From positions 1-64,000 of the forward strand of contig CAIMFV010000032.1 in assembly GCA_903840435.1 (NCBI GenBank): a stretch of DNA of 64,000 bases. Reading direction: 5' to 3'. Under the pieces are notes generated by a model. The model ran no database searches. It saw only the letters and a program-made list of their open reading frames with translations, and was not told the DNA's origin. The translations under genes were made by a program, and so were the position numbers. Shown one piece after another: positions 7,842 to 15,556 of the stretch; position 1 is the first letter of the stretch, and every line of letters begins with the position of its first letter. Source of the DNA: an uncultured Caulobacterales bacterium. Its GTDB lineage: Bacteria; Pseudomonadota; Alphaproteobacteria; Caulobacterales; Caulobacteraceae.

Positions 7842-8899
7842 GCCGAATTGAAAGGCGTTATTTTGGTCGACTTGTCGACGGCACAGAGGTTGAGGCGATT
7901 GACCTGATTGGCGATGCTGGCGTGTCGGCCACGATCTTGACCTATGGCGCGACACTTCAGGCGCTTCGGGCGCCGGATCGATGGGGCGTCGAGGCCGATG
8001 TGCTCCTCGGCTTTGATACGCTCGACGGTTATCTTCAGGACGGGGCCTATCAGGGCGCGACGGTCGGCCGCTACGCCAATCGCATTGCCGGCGCGCAATT
8101 TACCCACGCTGGCGCGGCCTATCGACTGAGCGCCAATGAGGGTCCCAACTGTTTGCACGGCGGCGCTTGCGGTTGGAACCGCGCACTGTGGTCCGTGGCG
8201 CGACTGGGACCTACGGCAGACGGCGGGGTGGAGGTCCTCCTCTCCCACGTCAGTCCTGACGGCGATCAGGGGTTTCCGGGCGAAGTGTGGGTGGAAGCCG
8301 GGTTTCTGCTCGACGGCGCGCGGCTAACCCTCAGCTACCGCGCCACCACCCACGCGCCGACGCCAATCAACCTGACCAGTCATGGCTATTTCAATCTGGA
8401 GGGGGGCGACGCGTCGGTACTCGACCACAGGCTGGTCCTGCACGCGGATGCGTTTTTGGCGGTCGACGCCCGGCGAATTCCAATGGCGCCTCAGCCTGTC
8501 GCAGACACGCCGTTCGATTTTCGCCAGGCCAAGGCCTTAGGCGATCAAATTGCGGTAGCGCATCCGCAACTCGTCCAGGCTGGGGGCTATGACCACTGCT
8601 ATGTGCTCCAGGGTGCGCGGGATGTGGGTCTTCCTGTCGCCGAACTCACGGCGCCGCGCTCCGGTCGGCGGCTGAAAATCGGAACGACCGAGCCCGGTGT
8701 GCAACTCTATACCGGCAATGTGCTCGGCCCGGCTCCCACCGGCAAAGGCGGGCGTCTTTATGGGCCGCGACACGGGGTCTGCGTTGAAACCCAAAACCTG
8801 CCCGACGCGCCCAACCGGACCGATTTTCCCAATTGCATCCTGAAGCCCGGTGACGTCTACGAAAGTCAGACTTGGCTCGAATTTGACGTCACGCCTTGA
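7838..8899 (+). CDS. galM: Aldose 1-epimerase (mutarotase)
   Basis: 353 residues, the usual length for GalM, which interconverts alpha and beta anomers of galactose and glucose in the cytoplasm. Visible family motifs are YANRIAGAQF, NCLHGGACGWNRALW (substrate-binding His), NLTSHGYFNL (the catalytic acid His), DHCYVL and VETQNLPDAPN with the catalytic-base Glu. It overlaps the MocA-like gene by an ATGA, so it is translated from the same message. Together with the SGLT-type symporter it suggests hexose uptake and use. Confidence 0.9.
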   Translation: MSRIERRYFGRLVDGTEVEAIDLIGDAGVSATILTYGATLQALRAPDRWGVEADVLLGFDTLDGYLQDGAYQGATVGRYANRIAGAQFTHAGAAYRLSANEGPNCLHGGACGWNRALWSVARLGPTADGGVEVLLSHVSPDGDQGFPGEVWVEAGFLLDGARLTLSYRATTHAPTPINLTSHGYFNLEGGDASVLDHRLVLHADAFLAVDARRIPMAPQPVADTPFDFRQAKALGDQIAVAHPQLVQAGGYDHCYVLQGARDVGLPVAELTAPRSGRRLKIGTTEPGVQLYTGNVLGPAPTGKGGRLYGPRHGVCVETQNLPDAPNRTDFPNCILKPGDVYESQTWLEFDVTP

Positions 8900-8948
8900 G
8901 ACACCCTTGAAATCGTGTCACAGCGCCCGCGGGCCGCTCAAAACTGGA

Positions 8949-9776
8949 ATGACTATGCCCGTGCAAGCCGAAGTCGATTTTGAAGCGATCCGCGCCGCCC
9001 ATCCGAGCGTCTTCGTCGAAACTGTGTTGAGCGTTCACCATTGGACGGACCGCCTGTTCAGCTTCAGCCTGACCCGTCCGGCCAGTTTTCGATTTCGCTC
9101 CGGCGAATTTGTCATGATTGGTTTGCCCGGCGCGGCCAAGCCGGTCATGCGCGCCTATTCGATCGCGAGCCCGAGCTGGGCAGAAAGCCTCGACTTCTTT
9201 TCCATCAAGGTTCCCGACGGCCCCTTGACCGCAAAGCTGTCGCGCATCGTGCCCGGTGACGCCGTGCTTTTGGGCCGCAAGCCAACAGGGACCCTGGTGC
9301 TCGACGCGCTGAAGCCGGGAAAGCGGCTTTTCCTCTTCGGCACGGGGACAGGACTTGCACCATTTTTGAGCGTGGCGCGCGAGCCCGACGCCTATGAACG
9401 GTTTGATCAGGTGATCGTCGCCCACGGCGTGCGCGACGTCGCTGAGCTCGCCTATCGCGACTTTTGGACCCAAGGAATTTATCAGGACGAACTGGTCGGT
9501 GAGCAGGCGCAGGGCAAGCTTGTCTATTATCCCAGTGTCACCCGCGAGCCATTTGAACGCCAAGGCCGGTTTCCCGATCTGATCCGCTCCGGCCAGATGT
9601 TTGCAGAGCTTGGCATGCCCGCCAGCGGATTTGACCCTGCGGTCGATCGGGCGATGTTGTGTGGCTCTATGGCCATGATCAAGGATATGGCGTCGGTGCT
9701 TGACAGCTTTGGCATGCGCGAAGGGTCCAACGCCGATCCTGGCGACTATGTGTTAGAGCGCGCCTTTGTCGGCTAA
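8949..9776 (+). CDS. fpr: Ferredoxin/flavodoxin--NADP+ reductase (bacterial FPR type)
   Basis: 275 residues from the ATG at 8949 (a second ATG at 8955 is possible). Contains an FAD-binding beta-barrel with RAYSIASP (68-75), a phosphate-binding stretch PDGPLTAKL, and an NADP+-binding domain with GTGTGLAPF (131-139) and CGSMAMIKD. The C-terminus VLERAFVG, with extra residues beyond the usual terminal Tyr, is typical of the proteobacterial subclass I enzymes that reduce NADP+ or, in reverse, ferredoxin/flavodoxin in the oxidative-stress response. The 50-base gap after galM leaves room for a weak promoter, but read-through is also likely. It converges on envC with 6 bases between the stops. Confidence 0.87.
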   Translation: MTMPVQAEVDFEAIRAAHPSVFVETVLSVHHWTDRLFSFSLTRPASFRFRSGEFVMIGLPGAAKPVMRAYSIASPSWAESLDFFSIKVPDGPLTAKLSRIVPGDAVLLGRKPTGTLVLDALKPGKRLFLFGTGTGLAPFLSVAREPDAYERFDQVIVAHGVRDVAELAYRDFWTQGIYQDELVGEQAQGKLVYYPSVTREPFERQGRFPDLIRSGQMFAELGMPASGFDPAVDRAMLCGSMAMIKDMASVLDSFGMREGSNADPGDYVLERAFVG

Positions 9777-9782
9777 GGGCGC

Positions 9783-10862
9783 TTAACCGTTGCGCTTCAG
9801 CCAGGGCAGGGGATCGACCACCTGGGTGTCCCGCCGCAATTCGAGATAGAGCTCGCTTTGTCGCTCCGACGCCATCCGGCCTACGGGTTCGCCTTCTTCG
9901 AGATGTTCGCCGGTTTTGACATTCAAACGACCAAGCCCAGTCAACACAACGCGGTAGCCTGAATTTGCCCGCAAGATGATCACCTGATCCAATCCACGGA
10001 TCGGCCCGGCATAATCGATGTCGCCTGCCGTCGGACTGTTGACGCTCGCATTGGCGGCGGTGCGCCAGAAGAGACCTTTTGACCTGCGCCGATCCTCGCC
10101 CGGATGGATGATGGTTTGACCAAACCGCCGGATCAAAGCGCCTTCTACCGGTTGTTGCAGTGAAAGCGGGCTCGATACTGGCTGCTGCGGCGTTTCGCGC
10201 AAGCGTAAACGGCCAACCAGAGCATTGACATCCTGTGCCTGGGCAAGGGTTGCATCCGGGGCGGGGTTTGCTGCACCCTGCGGCGACGCCACCGTCTCCA
10301 GCCCAGCCTTGGCAGCACTCAGGCGTTCGATTTTTGCCAGCCGGTCCGCTTCGGCGCTCTCGATGGAAAAGAGACCCGCGCTGGCCAGGGCCGCCGCTCG
10401 CCGGATCTTATTCAATTCTTCCTGCTCGGCCAAATAGACTTGGCGGCGGCGCTCTAGCTCCGGCAGCACGGACTGCATCAATAAAGCCGCCGTCACCGAC
10501 TGGCGGGCTGAGCGCGGATTAACCAGCAATGCCGGGGGAGGATTGCGCCGATAGAGTTCGAGCGCGCCCAGAAACCGCACGAGGCTGTCGCGATTGGCGT
10601 CCATGCGCTTGTCGAGATCGACTTGGCGGGCATTGAGGGCAACCAACTTTGCCCGCCAATCCGAGGCGTTGCGCTCCTCCGACTGTTGCTCGCGGCCGAG
10701 CCGGACGAGTTCGTTGTGCAGCGCTCGAAGTCTTGCCTTGGTGTCGGAGGTTCCGGTTGCGGAAACGGTCTCGGCTGTCGGTTCGGCCGCGCGCAGCGGA
10801 ACGTCCACCGCCGCCATAGCGACGACGAGCACAAACGCCGCAAAGACCCGACCTGACTTCAT
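9783..10862 (-). CDS. envC: Murein hydrolase activator EnvC-like (degenerate LytM domain)
   Basis: 359 residues from the ATG at 10862, which directly precedes a signal peptide (MKSGRVFAAFVLVVAMAA...). A long coiled coil (about residues 40-215, rich in L/E/R/Q) is followed by a C-terminal LytM/M23 domain. In active M23 enzymes the zinc ligands lie in HxxxD and HLHFE; here the corresponding parts read SKGLFW and LYLELR, so the metal site is lost. That is expected for EnvC, which activates amidases at the division site rather than cutting peptidoglycan itself. The upstream in-frame start at 10958 would overlap rlmH. Third gene of rsfS-rlmH-envC. Confidence 0.82.
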   Translation of the reverse strand: MKSGRVFAAFVLVVAMAAVDVPLRAAEPTAETVSATGTSDTKARLRALHNELVRLGREQQSEERNASDWRAKLVALNARQVDLDKRMDANRDSLVRFLGALELYRRNPPPALLVNPRSARQSVTAALLMQSVLPELERRRQVYLAEQEELNKIRRAAALASAGLFSIESAEADRLAKIERLSAAKAGLETVASPQGAANPAPDATLAQAQDVNALVGRLRLRETPQQPVSSPLSLQQPVEGALIRRFGQTIIHPGEDRRRSKGLFWRTAANASVNSPTAGDIDYAGPIRGLDQVIILRANSGYRVVLTGLGRLNVKTGEHLEEGEPVGRMASERQSELYLELRRDTQVVDPLPWLKRNG

Positions 10863-10914
10863 CCTGAGCGCGAACCTGCCACGCTTCGGCTTTTGGACCA
10901 ACCGCAGATGCACA

Positions 10915-11379
10915 TCAATCGCGATGATAGGGCGTGCCCGCAGCGATTGAGATGGCACGATAGACCTGCTCAGCCAACATCACCCGGACCAAGGCGTGCG
11001 GCCAGGTCTGCGGCCCAAAAGCCAGGGTTTCGACGGCGGCTGCCCGCAGCGCGTCTCCATGCCCGTCCGCACCGCCGACGATGAAGGCGAGCCGCCGTTC
11101 ACCGGCATCGCGCCAGTGGCAAAGCCGGTCGGAAAAGGCGCGCGAGCTATAGGCCTTGCCCCGCTCATCACAGAGGATCAGCCGTGCACCCGCCGCTGCG
11201 GAGAGGAGGGCCTCGCCCTCCGCCTCACGATTGGCTTTGCGGCTCTCCACCTCAACAATTCCGACGGGACCCAGCGCCAGCCGCGCGCCGATGGCGCTGG
11301 CCCGCGCCGCATAGTCTTTCGCCAAGAGGTTTTCCGGCGTCCGACCCAGCCCATTGGCGACGATGAGATCGATCTTCAT
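10915..11379 (-). CDS. rlmH: 23S rRNA (pseudouridine1915-N3)-methyltransferase RlmH
   Basis: 154 residues, the canonical length of this SPOUT-class methyltransferase that modifies pseudouridine 1915 in helix 69 of 23S rRNA. The SAM-binding knot shows FIVGGADGHG and the C-terminal signature HALVRVMLAEQVYRA followed by PYHRD. It lies 41 bases downstream of rsfS, the conserved pairing in many proteobacteria, and upstream of envC in the same direction. Confidence 0.93.
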   Translation of the reverse strand: MKIDLIVANGLGRTPENLLAKDYAARASAIGARLALGPVGIVEVESRKANREAEGEALLSAAAGARLILCDERGKAYSSRAFSDRLCHWRDAGERRLAFIVGGADGHGDALRAAAVETLAFGPQTWPHALVRVMLAEQVYRAISIAAGTPYHRD

Positions 11380-11420
11380 GGCATCTTGGCTGGCAGGCGA
11401 CGAAACCCCATGGCCTGCCC

Positions 11421-12056
11421 TCAGTCCTCCGCAGCCTCCTCTGGCGCTGGAGACTCTGGCCCTGGAGACTCTGGCGATGGAGAGAATTTCAGTGCGGCGC
11501 CTGGCGTTTCGACCGACCAGATCTGTTCAATCCGGTAAAAGGTTCTGACCTCGGGTCGAAAAAGGTGGACGATGATGTCGCCGGCATCGATCAAGACCCA
11601 GTCGGCCTGGGGCAGGCCCTCGCAAGCCGCGCGACCAAAACCGCCTTCTTTCAGCGCCCGCAGAACGTGATCAGCGATGGCGCCGACGTGACGTTGCGAC
11701 CGTCCAGAGGCGACCACCATATAGTCCGCCATCGGGCTTTTGCCGCGCAGGTCCAAGACGACAATATCTTGCGCCTGATCGTCTTCCAGCCGCTCTTGGA
11801 TCAGGGCGAGAAGATCGTCAGGGTCGCCGTTAATATCGGGTTCGGCAGGGAAATCGTCTGCGGCTTGAACGCCGCCGGTTTCCTGAACGGAGCCGGTCTC
11901 GTCTGGACTTAAAAGTTCAGCCTCATTTGCGTCGAGTGGGGGGAGATAGCCGGTCGCCGCTGCGCCCGTTTCAGGGGGGATCGCTTCGGGCGTTTGGGCT
12001 TTAGGGTCGACTGACAGGGCAAGAACTCCTTGGGCGAGAGACGTGAATAAAGACAC
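11421..12056 (-). CDS. rsfS: Ribosomal silencing factor RsfS with extended ends
   Basis: The conserved RsfS domain runs from about residue 78 to 187 (DDLLALIQERLEDDQAQDIV, then DLRGKSPMADYMVVASGRS, and DWVLIDAGDIIVHLF). RsfS binds uL14 and keeps ribosomal subunits apart in starvation. The frame is open from a GTG at 12056 and gives 211 residues, against about 110-130 usual. About 75 acidic, Pro/Glu-rich residues precede the domain, and a C-terminal tail carries three SPxPE repeats encoded by a 15-base tandem repeat (11439-11483). No Met lies between the GTG and the domain, so the extension is probably real, but the start is uncertain. Confidence 0.88.
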   Translation of the reverse strand: MSLFTSLAQGVLALSVDPKAQTPEAIPPETGAAATGYLPPLDANEAELLSPDETGSVQETGGVQAADDFPAEPDINGDPDDLLALIQERLEDDQAQDIVVLDLRGKSPMADYMVVASGRSQRHVGAIADHVLRALKEGGFGRAACEGLPQADWVLIDAGDIIVHLFRPEVRTFYRIEQIWSVETPGAALKFSPSPESPGPESPAPEEAAED

Positions 12057-12184
12057 ACGACTTGTCGATGAAATGATCGTCTGGCCGATGCCTTAGCACG
12101 TTTTCGGGGGCTGCGGCCAGTTCGCGACGCCGCGACCGCCGATTTGTGGGTTTTTCAGCCAAGCTATTCAGGCTAGAGGGGGGC

Positions 12185-12964
12185 GTGTTCGCGCCATCGC
12201 CCGCTCTGACCCCTGTCGTTATTCTCGATAAACCGCAACTGGCGGAGAATATCGGCGCGGCCGCGCGCGTTATGGCGAACTTTGGCTTGACGGAATTGCG
12301 CCTCGTCGCACCGCGCGATGGTTGGCCGCAATCGCGGGCTTTTGCCTCAGCCTCTGGGGCCGACTGGGTTTTGAACGCGGTCACTCTTTTTCCAACCGTC
12401 GCCGACGCCATCGCGGATCTGGAAATCGTCCACGCTGCGACAGCGCGTCCGCGCGAAACGCTGCTGCCGGTTCTGACACCCACCCAGTCCGTCGCCGAAT
12501 TGCAGGGAGCGAGCCGGGCCGGTCTTAAGGTGGGCTTTCTCTTCGGCGCCGAGCGCGCCGGACTGGAGACGGTCGATATTGCGCTGTGCAAGGCGATCAT
12601 GACCTTGCCAATCGATAGTCGCTTTCGCTCCTTAAACTTGGCCCAAGCGGTCGCCATCACCGCCTATGAGTGGCGCAAGGCCGCCGACGACACTCCCCCT
12701 GCCGCCTTTGCGCAAACTCAGAAGCTGGCGGACGGCGCCATGATGCAGGGCCTGTTTCAGCAGTTGGAAGAGGAGTTAGAAGTGGCGGGCTTCTTCCATC
12801 CGCCGGAAAAAAAGCCAGCTATGGTGCGCAATCTGCGCGTGGCCCTGTCTCGGGCGCGGTTTAGCGAGCAGGAGGCGCGCACCTTTCGCGGTGTGATTAC
12901 CGCCCTCGTGCGCGGACGCGGCCAGACCTTTCGCAAAAAAGCCGATCCGTCCTCCTTACCTTGA
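12185..12964 (+). CDS. TrmJ-like tRNA/rRNA 2'-O-methyltransferase (SpoU family)
   Basis: About 259 residues from the GTG at 12185, which follows a strong GAGGGGGG ribosome-binding site; an earlier GTG at 12146 would add 13 residues. SPOUT-class knot motifs are clear: NIGAAARVMANFGL (motif 1), FGAERAGLE (motif 2) and LPIDSRFRSLNLAQAVAI (motif 3, SAM-binding knot). The C-terminal helical part (FFHPPEKKPAMVRNLR, then LSRARFSEQEARTFRGVI) is typical of TrmJ, which methylates the ribose at position 32 of tRNA. It is divergent from rsfS and ends where the rpsD promoter begins. Confidence 0.82.
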   Translation: MFAPSPALTPVVILDKPQLAENIGAAARVMANFGLTELRLVAPRDGWPQSRAFASASGADWVLNAVTLFPTVADAIADLEIVHAATARPRETLLPVLTPTQSVAELQGASRAGLKVGFLFGAERAGLETVDIALCKAIMTLPIDSRFRSLNLAQAVAITAYEWRKAADDTPPAAFAQTQKLADGAMMQGLFQQLEEELEVAGFFHPPEKKPAMVRNLRVALSRARFSEQEARTFRGVITALVRGRGQTFRKKADPSSLP

Positions 12965-12989
12965 CAGAACCGGTCTGTGCCGCCATAAG
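12961..12989 (+). promoter_or_regulatory. Promoter of rpsD
   Basis: A perfect -35 box TTGACA (12961-12966) overlaps the trmJ stop codon and is followed by a 17-base spacer and a -10 box CATAAG (12984-12989; 4 of 6 bases match the consensus). Transcription would start near 12996, giving a leader of about 125 bases before rpsD, long enough for autoregulation by S4, although I cannot identify a known S4-binding structure in it. Confidence 0.55.
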
Positions 12990-13121
12990 CCCCGCTTTCG
13001 CCGCTCCCGCCGTCGGGGAATGGGGGATGGCGAAGCATTTGCGGATGATGCGTAACCGCCGCTGAGATCGCCCTTTCGTCTTGAGGGGGCCGGGCCGCAT
13101 CGTAGAAGAGAGTTTTACACC

Positions 13122-13739
13122 ATGTCTAAGCGCCACTCGGCGAAATATAAGATTGACCGGCGTCTCGGCGAAAACCTCTGGGGCCGCCCCAAATCCCCCG
13201 TCAATCAACGCTCCTATGGTCCCGGCCAGCATGGTCAGCGCCGCAAGTCCAAGGTTTCTGACTTTGGCCTGCAGTTGCGCGCCAAGCAAAAGCTGAAGGG
13301 CTATTACGGCAATATCACCGAAAAGCAGTTCCGCCGCATCTATGACGAGGCAGCGCGCCGCAAGGGCAATACCTCGGAAAACCTGATCGCGTTGCTGGAA
13401 AGCCGCCTGGATGCGGTGGTCTATCGCGCCAAGTGGGTGCCCACTCCCTTCGCCGCTCGCCAATTCGTCAATCACGGCCACGTCTTGGTCAACGGCAAGC
13501 GGGTCAATATTGCGTCTTACACCGTAAAGCCCGGCGATGTGGTTTCGGTGCGCGAGCGGTCGCGCAACATGGCCCTGGTGCTGGAATCGCTACAGTCGCC
13601 AGAACGCGAAACCCCGGACTATTTCGAAATCGAAAACAAGGGTCTCGAAATTAAGTTCATTCGCGCGCCCGACCTCTCTGACGTGCCCTATGCCGTCAAG
13701 ATGGAACCCAACCTCGTGGTCGAATACTATTCGAGCTAA
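13122..13739 (+). CDS. rpsD: 30S ribosomal protein S4
   Basis: 205 residues, the standard length. S4 is a primary 16S rRNA-binding protein that nucleates assembly of the 30S body. Recognisable features are the N-terminal [36 protein letters not shown], and the S4 RNA-binding domain (about residues 94-155) with [15 protein letters not shown] and [14 protein letters not shown]. It has its own promoter and a strong terminator, and is therefore transcribed as a single gene, not in the rpsM-rpsK-rpoA operon. This solitary arrangement next to glutaredoxin is seen in alphaproteobacteria. Confidence 0.97.
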   Translation: MSKRHSAKYKIDRRLGENLWGRPKSPVNQRSYGPGQHGQRRKSKVSDFGLQLRAKQKLKGYYGNITEKQFRRIYDEAARRKGNTSENLIALLESRLDAVVYRAKWVPTPFAARQFVNHGHVLVNGKRVNIASYTVKPGDVVSVRERSRNMALVLESLQSPERETPDYFEIENKGLEIKFIRAPDLSDVPYAVKMEPNLVVEYYSS

Positions 13740-13773
13740 AGACCTTCGCGCCGTTCAAGGGCGTTCAAATGAC

Positions 13774-13805
13774 AAAGCCCCGGGCATCACCCGGGGCTTT
13801 TTTTT
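13774..13805 (+). terminator. Rho-independent terminator of rpsD
   Basis: An 11-base-pair perfect stem, AAAGCCCCGGG (13774-13784) and CCCGGGGCTTT (13790-13800), with a 5-base loop is followed by an uninterrupted run of T to 13805. It lies 35 bases after the rpsD stop and, because of the symmetric A/T ends, may also act weakly on transcripts from the opposite strand. Confidence 0.92.
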
Positions 13806-13845
13806 GCTCTGCGCCAATTGGCGTTTAGGCGACTTTCCCGTCGGT

Positions 13846-14232
13846 TCACGCGGCGATGACGCCGTGCTGCACCAGCAGCGGCTTCAGTTCGCCAGACTGG
13901 AACATCTCGCGCACAATGTCCGACCCGCCGATAAACTCGCCCTTGACGTAGAGTTGGGGAATGGTTGGCCAGTCCGAAAAGGACTTAACCCCTTGGCGAA
14001 GGGCGTCGTCTTGCAAAACATCGACGCCGACAAAGTCGACCCCTAAATGGTCGAGCACCTGGACCACCAGGGCCGAGAACCCGCACCGGGGTTGATCGGG
14101 CTCGCCCTTCATGAACAGCACAACGGGGTTTTCGGCCACCGTCTTGGCGATAAAGGCGTCCACCGGGTTGGCGGAGGTTTCGGTTGTGGCGGATGGATCT
14201 GAATGCACGGCAGGGTCCTCGCTGAGCGTCAT
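13846..14232 (-). CDS. grxD: Monothiol glutaredoxin (Grx4/GrxD type)
   Basis: 128 residues from the ATG at 14232. Core signatures: VVLFMKGEPDQPRCGFS with the CGFS active site, and WPTIPQLYVKGEFIGGSDI, which holds glutathione. CGFS glutaredoxins bind a glutathione-ligated 2Fe-2S cluster and pass it on, commonly together with BolA proteins. Here a BolA gene lies upstream on the same strand, separated by an aldo-keto-reductase-like gene. The start is taken at ATG 14232 (AGGCGG upstream); an in-frame TTG at 14274 would extend it. About 20 residues before the domain are low-complexity and probably disordered. Confidence 0.9.
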   Translation of the reverse strand: MTLSEDPAVHSDPSATTETSANPVDAFIAKTVAENPVVLFMKGEPDQPRCGFSALVVQVLDHLGVDFVGVDVLQDDALRQGVKSFSDWPTIPQLYVKGEFIGGSDIVREMFQSGELKPLLVQHGVIAA

Positions 14233-14305
14233 GTCAGCCGCCTGAGACCTAATAAGAGTTGGGTGGAGTTTCAAGCCTTGCCGGAAGTGGCGTCCCGAAC
14301 GCAGG

Positions 14306-15211
14306 CTAAAGTCCGGCGCTCTTCAAATACTCAATCCGGGCCATCTCGATCTGGGCCGGGATATAGGCGGGGATTTCCCGATCCACCACGGCGGCGAGCC
14401 GGTTCAGGGTCGCTGCATCGTCCGGGGAGGTGAGGAAACACGAGATCGCCGGTTCATTCAGGGCTGAAGCGAGACAAAGCTCCTCTGCGGTCCAGTCTGG
14501 CACCTCATACAAAAACCGATAGGCGGGATGGAGCGTGGCGGGGCCTGGCACGACCTTTTCCGCCAGCCGGGCAAGCCAGTTGCCGCGTTGGCCCGCTTCC
14601 TCCTCAGCCCGCACAGCAGGCGCATCGCGCGCCAAGGCGGGGAAGTAGTCTTCCCCAATGAGTGCCAATCCCTTGGCGCTCAAGTCACGAACATAATTCC
14701 TTTGTGACCACGGGCTGGCCAGATTGAAGGATTCAGACGCGACTTGGACCGAGTTCGATTTCAATAAACGCTCAGCCTCCGGTCCTTGGCCTGTCATGCC
14801 GATAAAGCGCACCATGCCTCGGGACTTTGCTGCGGTCGCGCCCTTCAAGAGGTCCGCAGACACCGCACCACGGGCGGGAAGTTCCAGCATCAGGTAGTCG
14901 ATGAATTCGAGATTGGCTTGCTCGGTCACTTCCTGAACAAGGTCCAAGACGGTCGCGGCCGAAGCCAAGCGGCTATAAGCGCGCACCCGCAGCCCAAACA
15001 GAAATTGCGCCCGCTCCAGGCTATCGACGGCCTGACCGAGCGGCTCAGCGGCCTGGAAGTCGCTCGAGTCGACTTCGTAGAGGTTGATCCCGGCCTCGAG
15101 CCCAGCGATCAGCAGGTCACGTTTGTGCCGCAGCTTCATATCTGGATTGGCAAGTGAAACGCCAATGGACGAAACGTTCTGGTTAAAAAGTCCAAATGCC
15201 CGATATCGCAT
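14306..15211 (-). CDS. Aldo/keto-reductase-fold protein with degraded active site
   Basis: A 301-residue TIM-barrel protein of the aldo-keto reductase superfamily. The strand/helix pattern is clear: GLEAGINLYEVDSSDFQAAEPLGQAV aligns with the usual GINFFDTADxYG-xSExxLG, and later FIDYLMLELP with the DL.L.H strand. However, the catalytic tetrad Asp-Tyr-Lys-His is largely missing: the Tyr position is Phe, the Lys strand reads FLFGLRVRA and the His is Glu or Leu. NADPH-dependent reduction is therefore unlikely and a binding or regulatory role is more probable. It starts 4 bases after bolA and lies upstream of grxD, suggesting a link with Fe-S trafficking (inference). Confidence 0.65.
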   Translation of the reverse strand: MRYRAFGLFNQNVSSIGVSLANPDMKLRHKRDLLIAGLEAGINLYEVDSSDFQAAEPLGQAVDSLERAQFLFGLRVRAYSRLASAATVLDLVQEVTEQANLEFIDYLMLELPARGAVSADLLKGATAAKSRGMVRFIGMTGQGPEAERLLKSNSVQVASESFNLASPWSQRNYVRDLSAKGLALIGEDYFPALARDAPAVRAEEEAGQRGNWLARLAEKVVPGPATLHPAYRFLYEVPDWTAEELCLASALNEPAISCFLTSPDDAATLNRLAAVVDREIPAYIPAQIEMARIEYLKSAGL

Positions 15212-15215
15212 GGGG

Positions 15216-15455
15216 TTAGGCCTGATCCGCCGCCGAGGTTTCGAGCGCTAAAGCGTGCAATTCCACACCCATCCGCCCTTCGAGCGCCGCATAGACCTTT
15301 TGGTGCTGCCGCACCCGGCTCAAACCTTGAAACGCAGCGGAGACGATTTTCGCTGAATAATGGTCGCCATCTCCGGCGAGATCGCGAATTTCGATCTGTG
15401 CGTCAGGGAATGCGCCCCGGAGGCAGGTTTCCAAGGCTTCAACCGTCATCGCCAT
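15216..15455 (-). CDS. BolA-family protein (IbaG/BolA-like)
   Basis: 79 residues with the class II KH-like BolA fold. The signature GDGDHYSAKIVSAAFQGL followed by RVRQHQKVYAAL contains the conserved His residues that help ligand a 2Fe-2S cluster in Grx-BolA heterodimers. BolA proteins partner CGFS glutaredoxins in cluster delivery and stress-linked morphology control. The aldo-keto-reductase-like gene begins 4 bases after its stop, and grxD follows. A plausible promoter lies at 15518-15545. Confidence 0.9.
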   Translation of the reverse strand: MAMTVEALETCLRGAFPDAQIEIRDLAGDGDHYSAKIVSAAFQGLSRVRQHQKVYAALEGRMGVELHALALETSAADQA

Positions 15456-15517
15456 TCGCCGTTACTCCCAAACCACATTTTGGCATGGCCAATGTTCTAT
15501 GATGGTTTTCGGTCGAA

Positions 15518-15545
15518 AATCTATCGGCAATTCTAAAGCGTGCAA
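15518..15545 (-). promoter_or_regulatory. Putative promoter of the bolA-grxD gene group
   Basis: On the minus strand TTGCAC (15545-15540) and TAGATT (15523-15518) are separated by 16 bases, a reasonable -35/-10 pair about 60 bases before the bolA start. Confidence 0.35.
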
Positions 15546-15556
15546 GGGTTTCTTAT

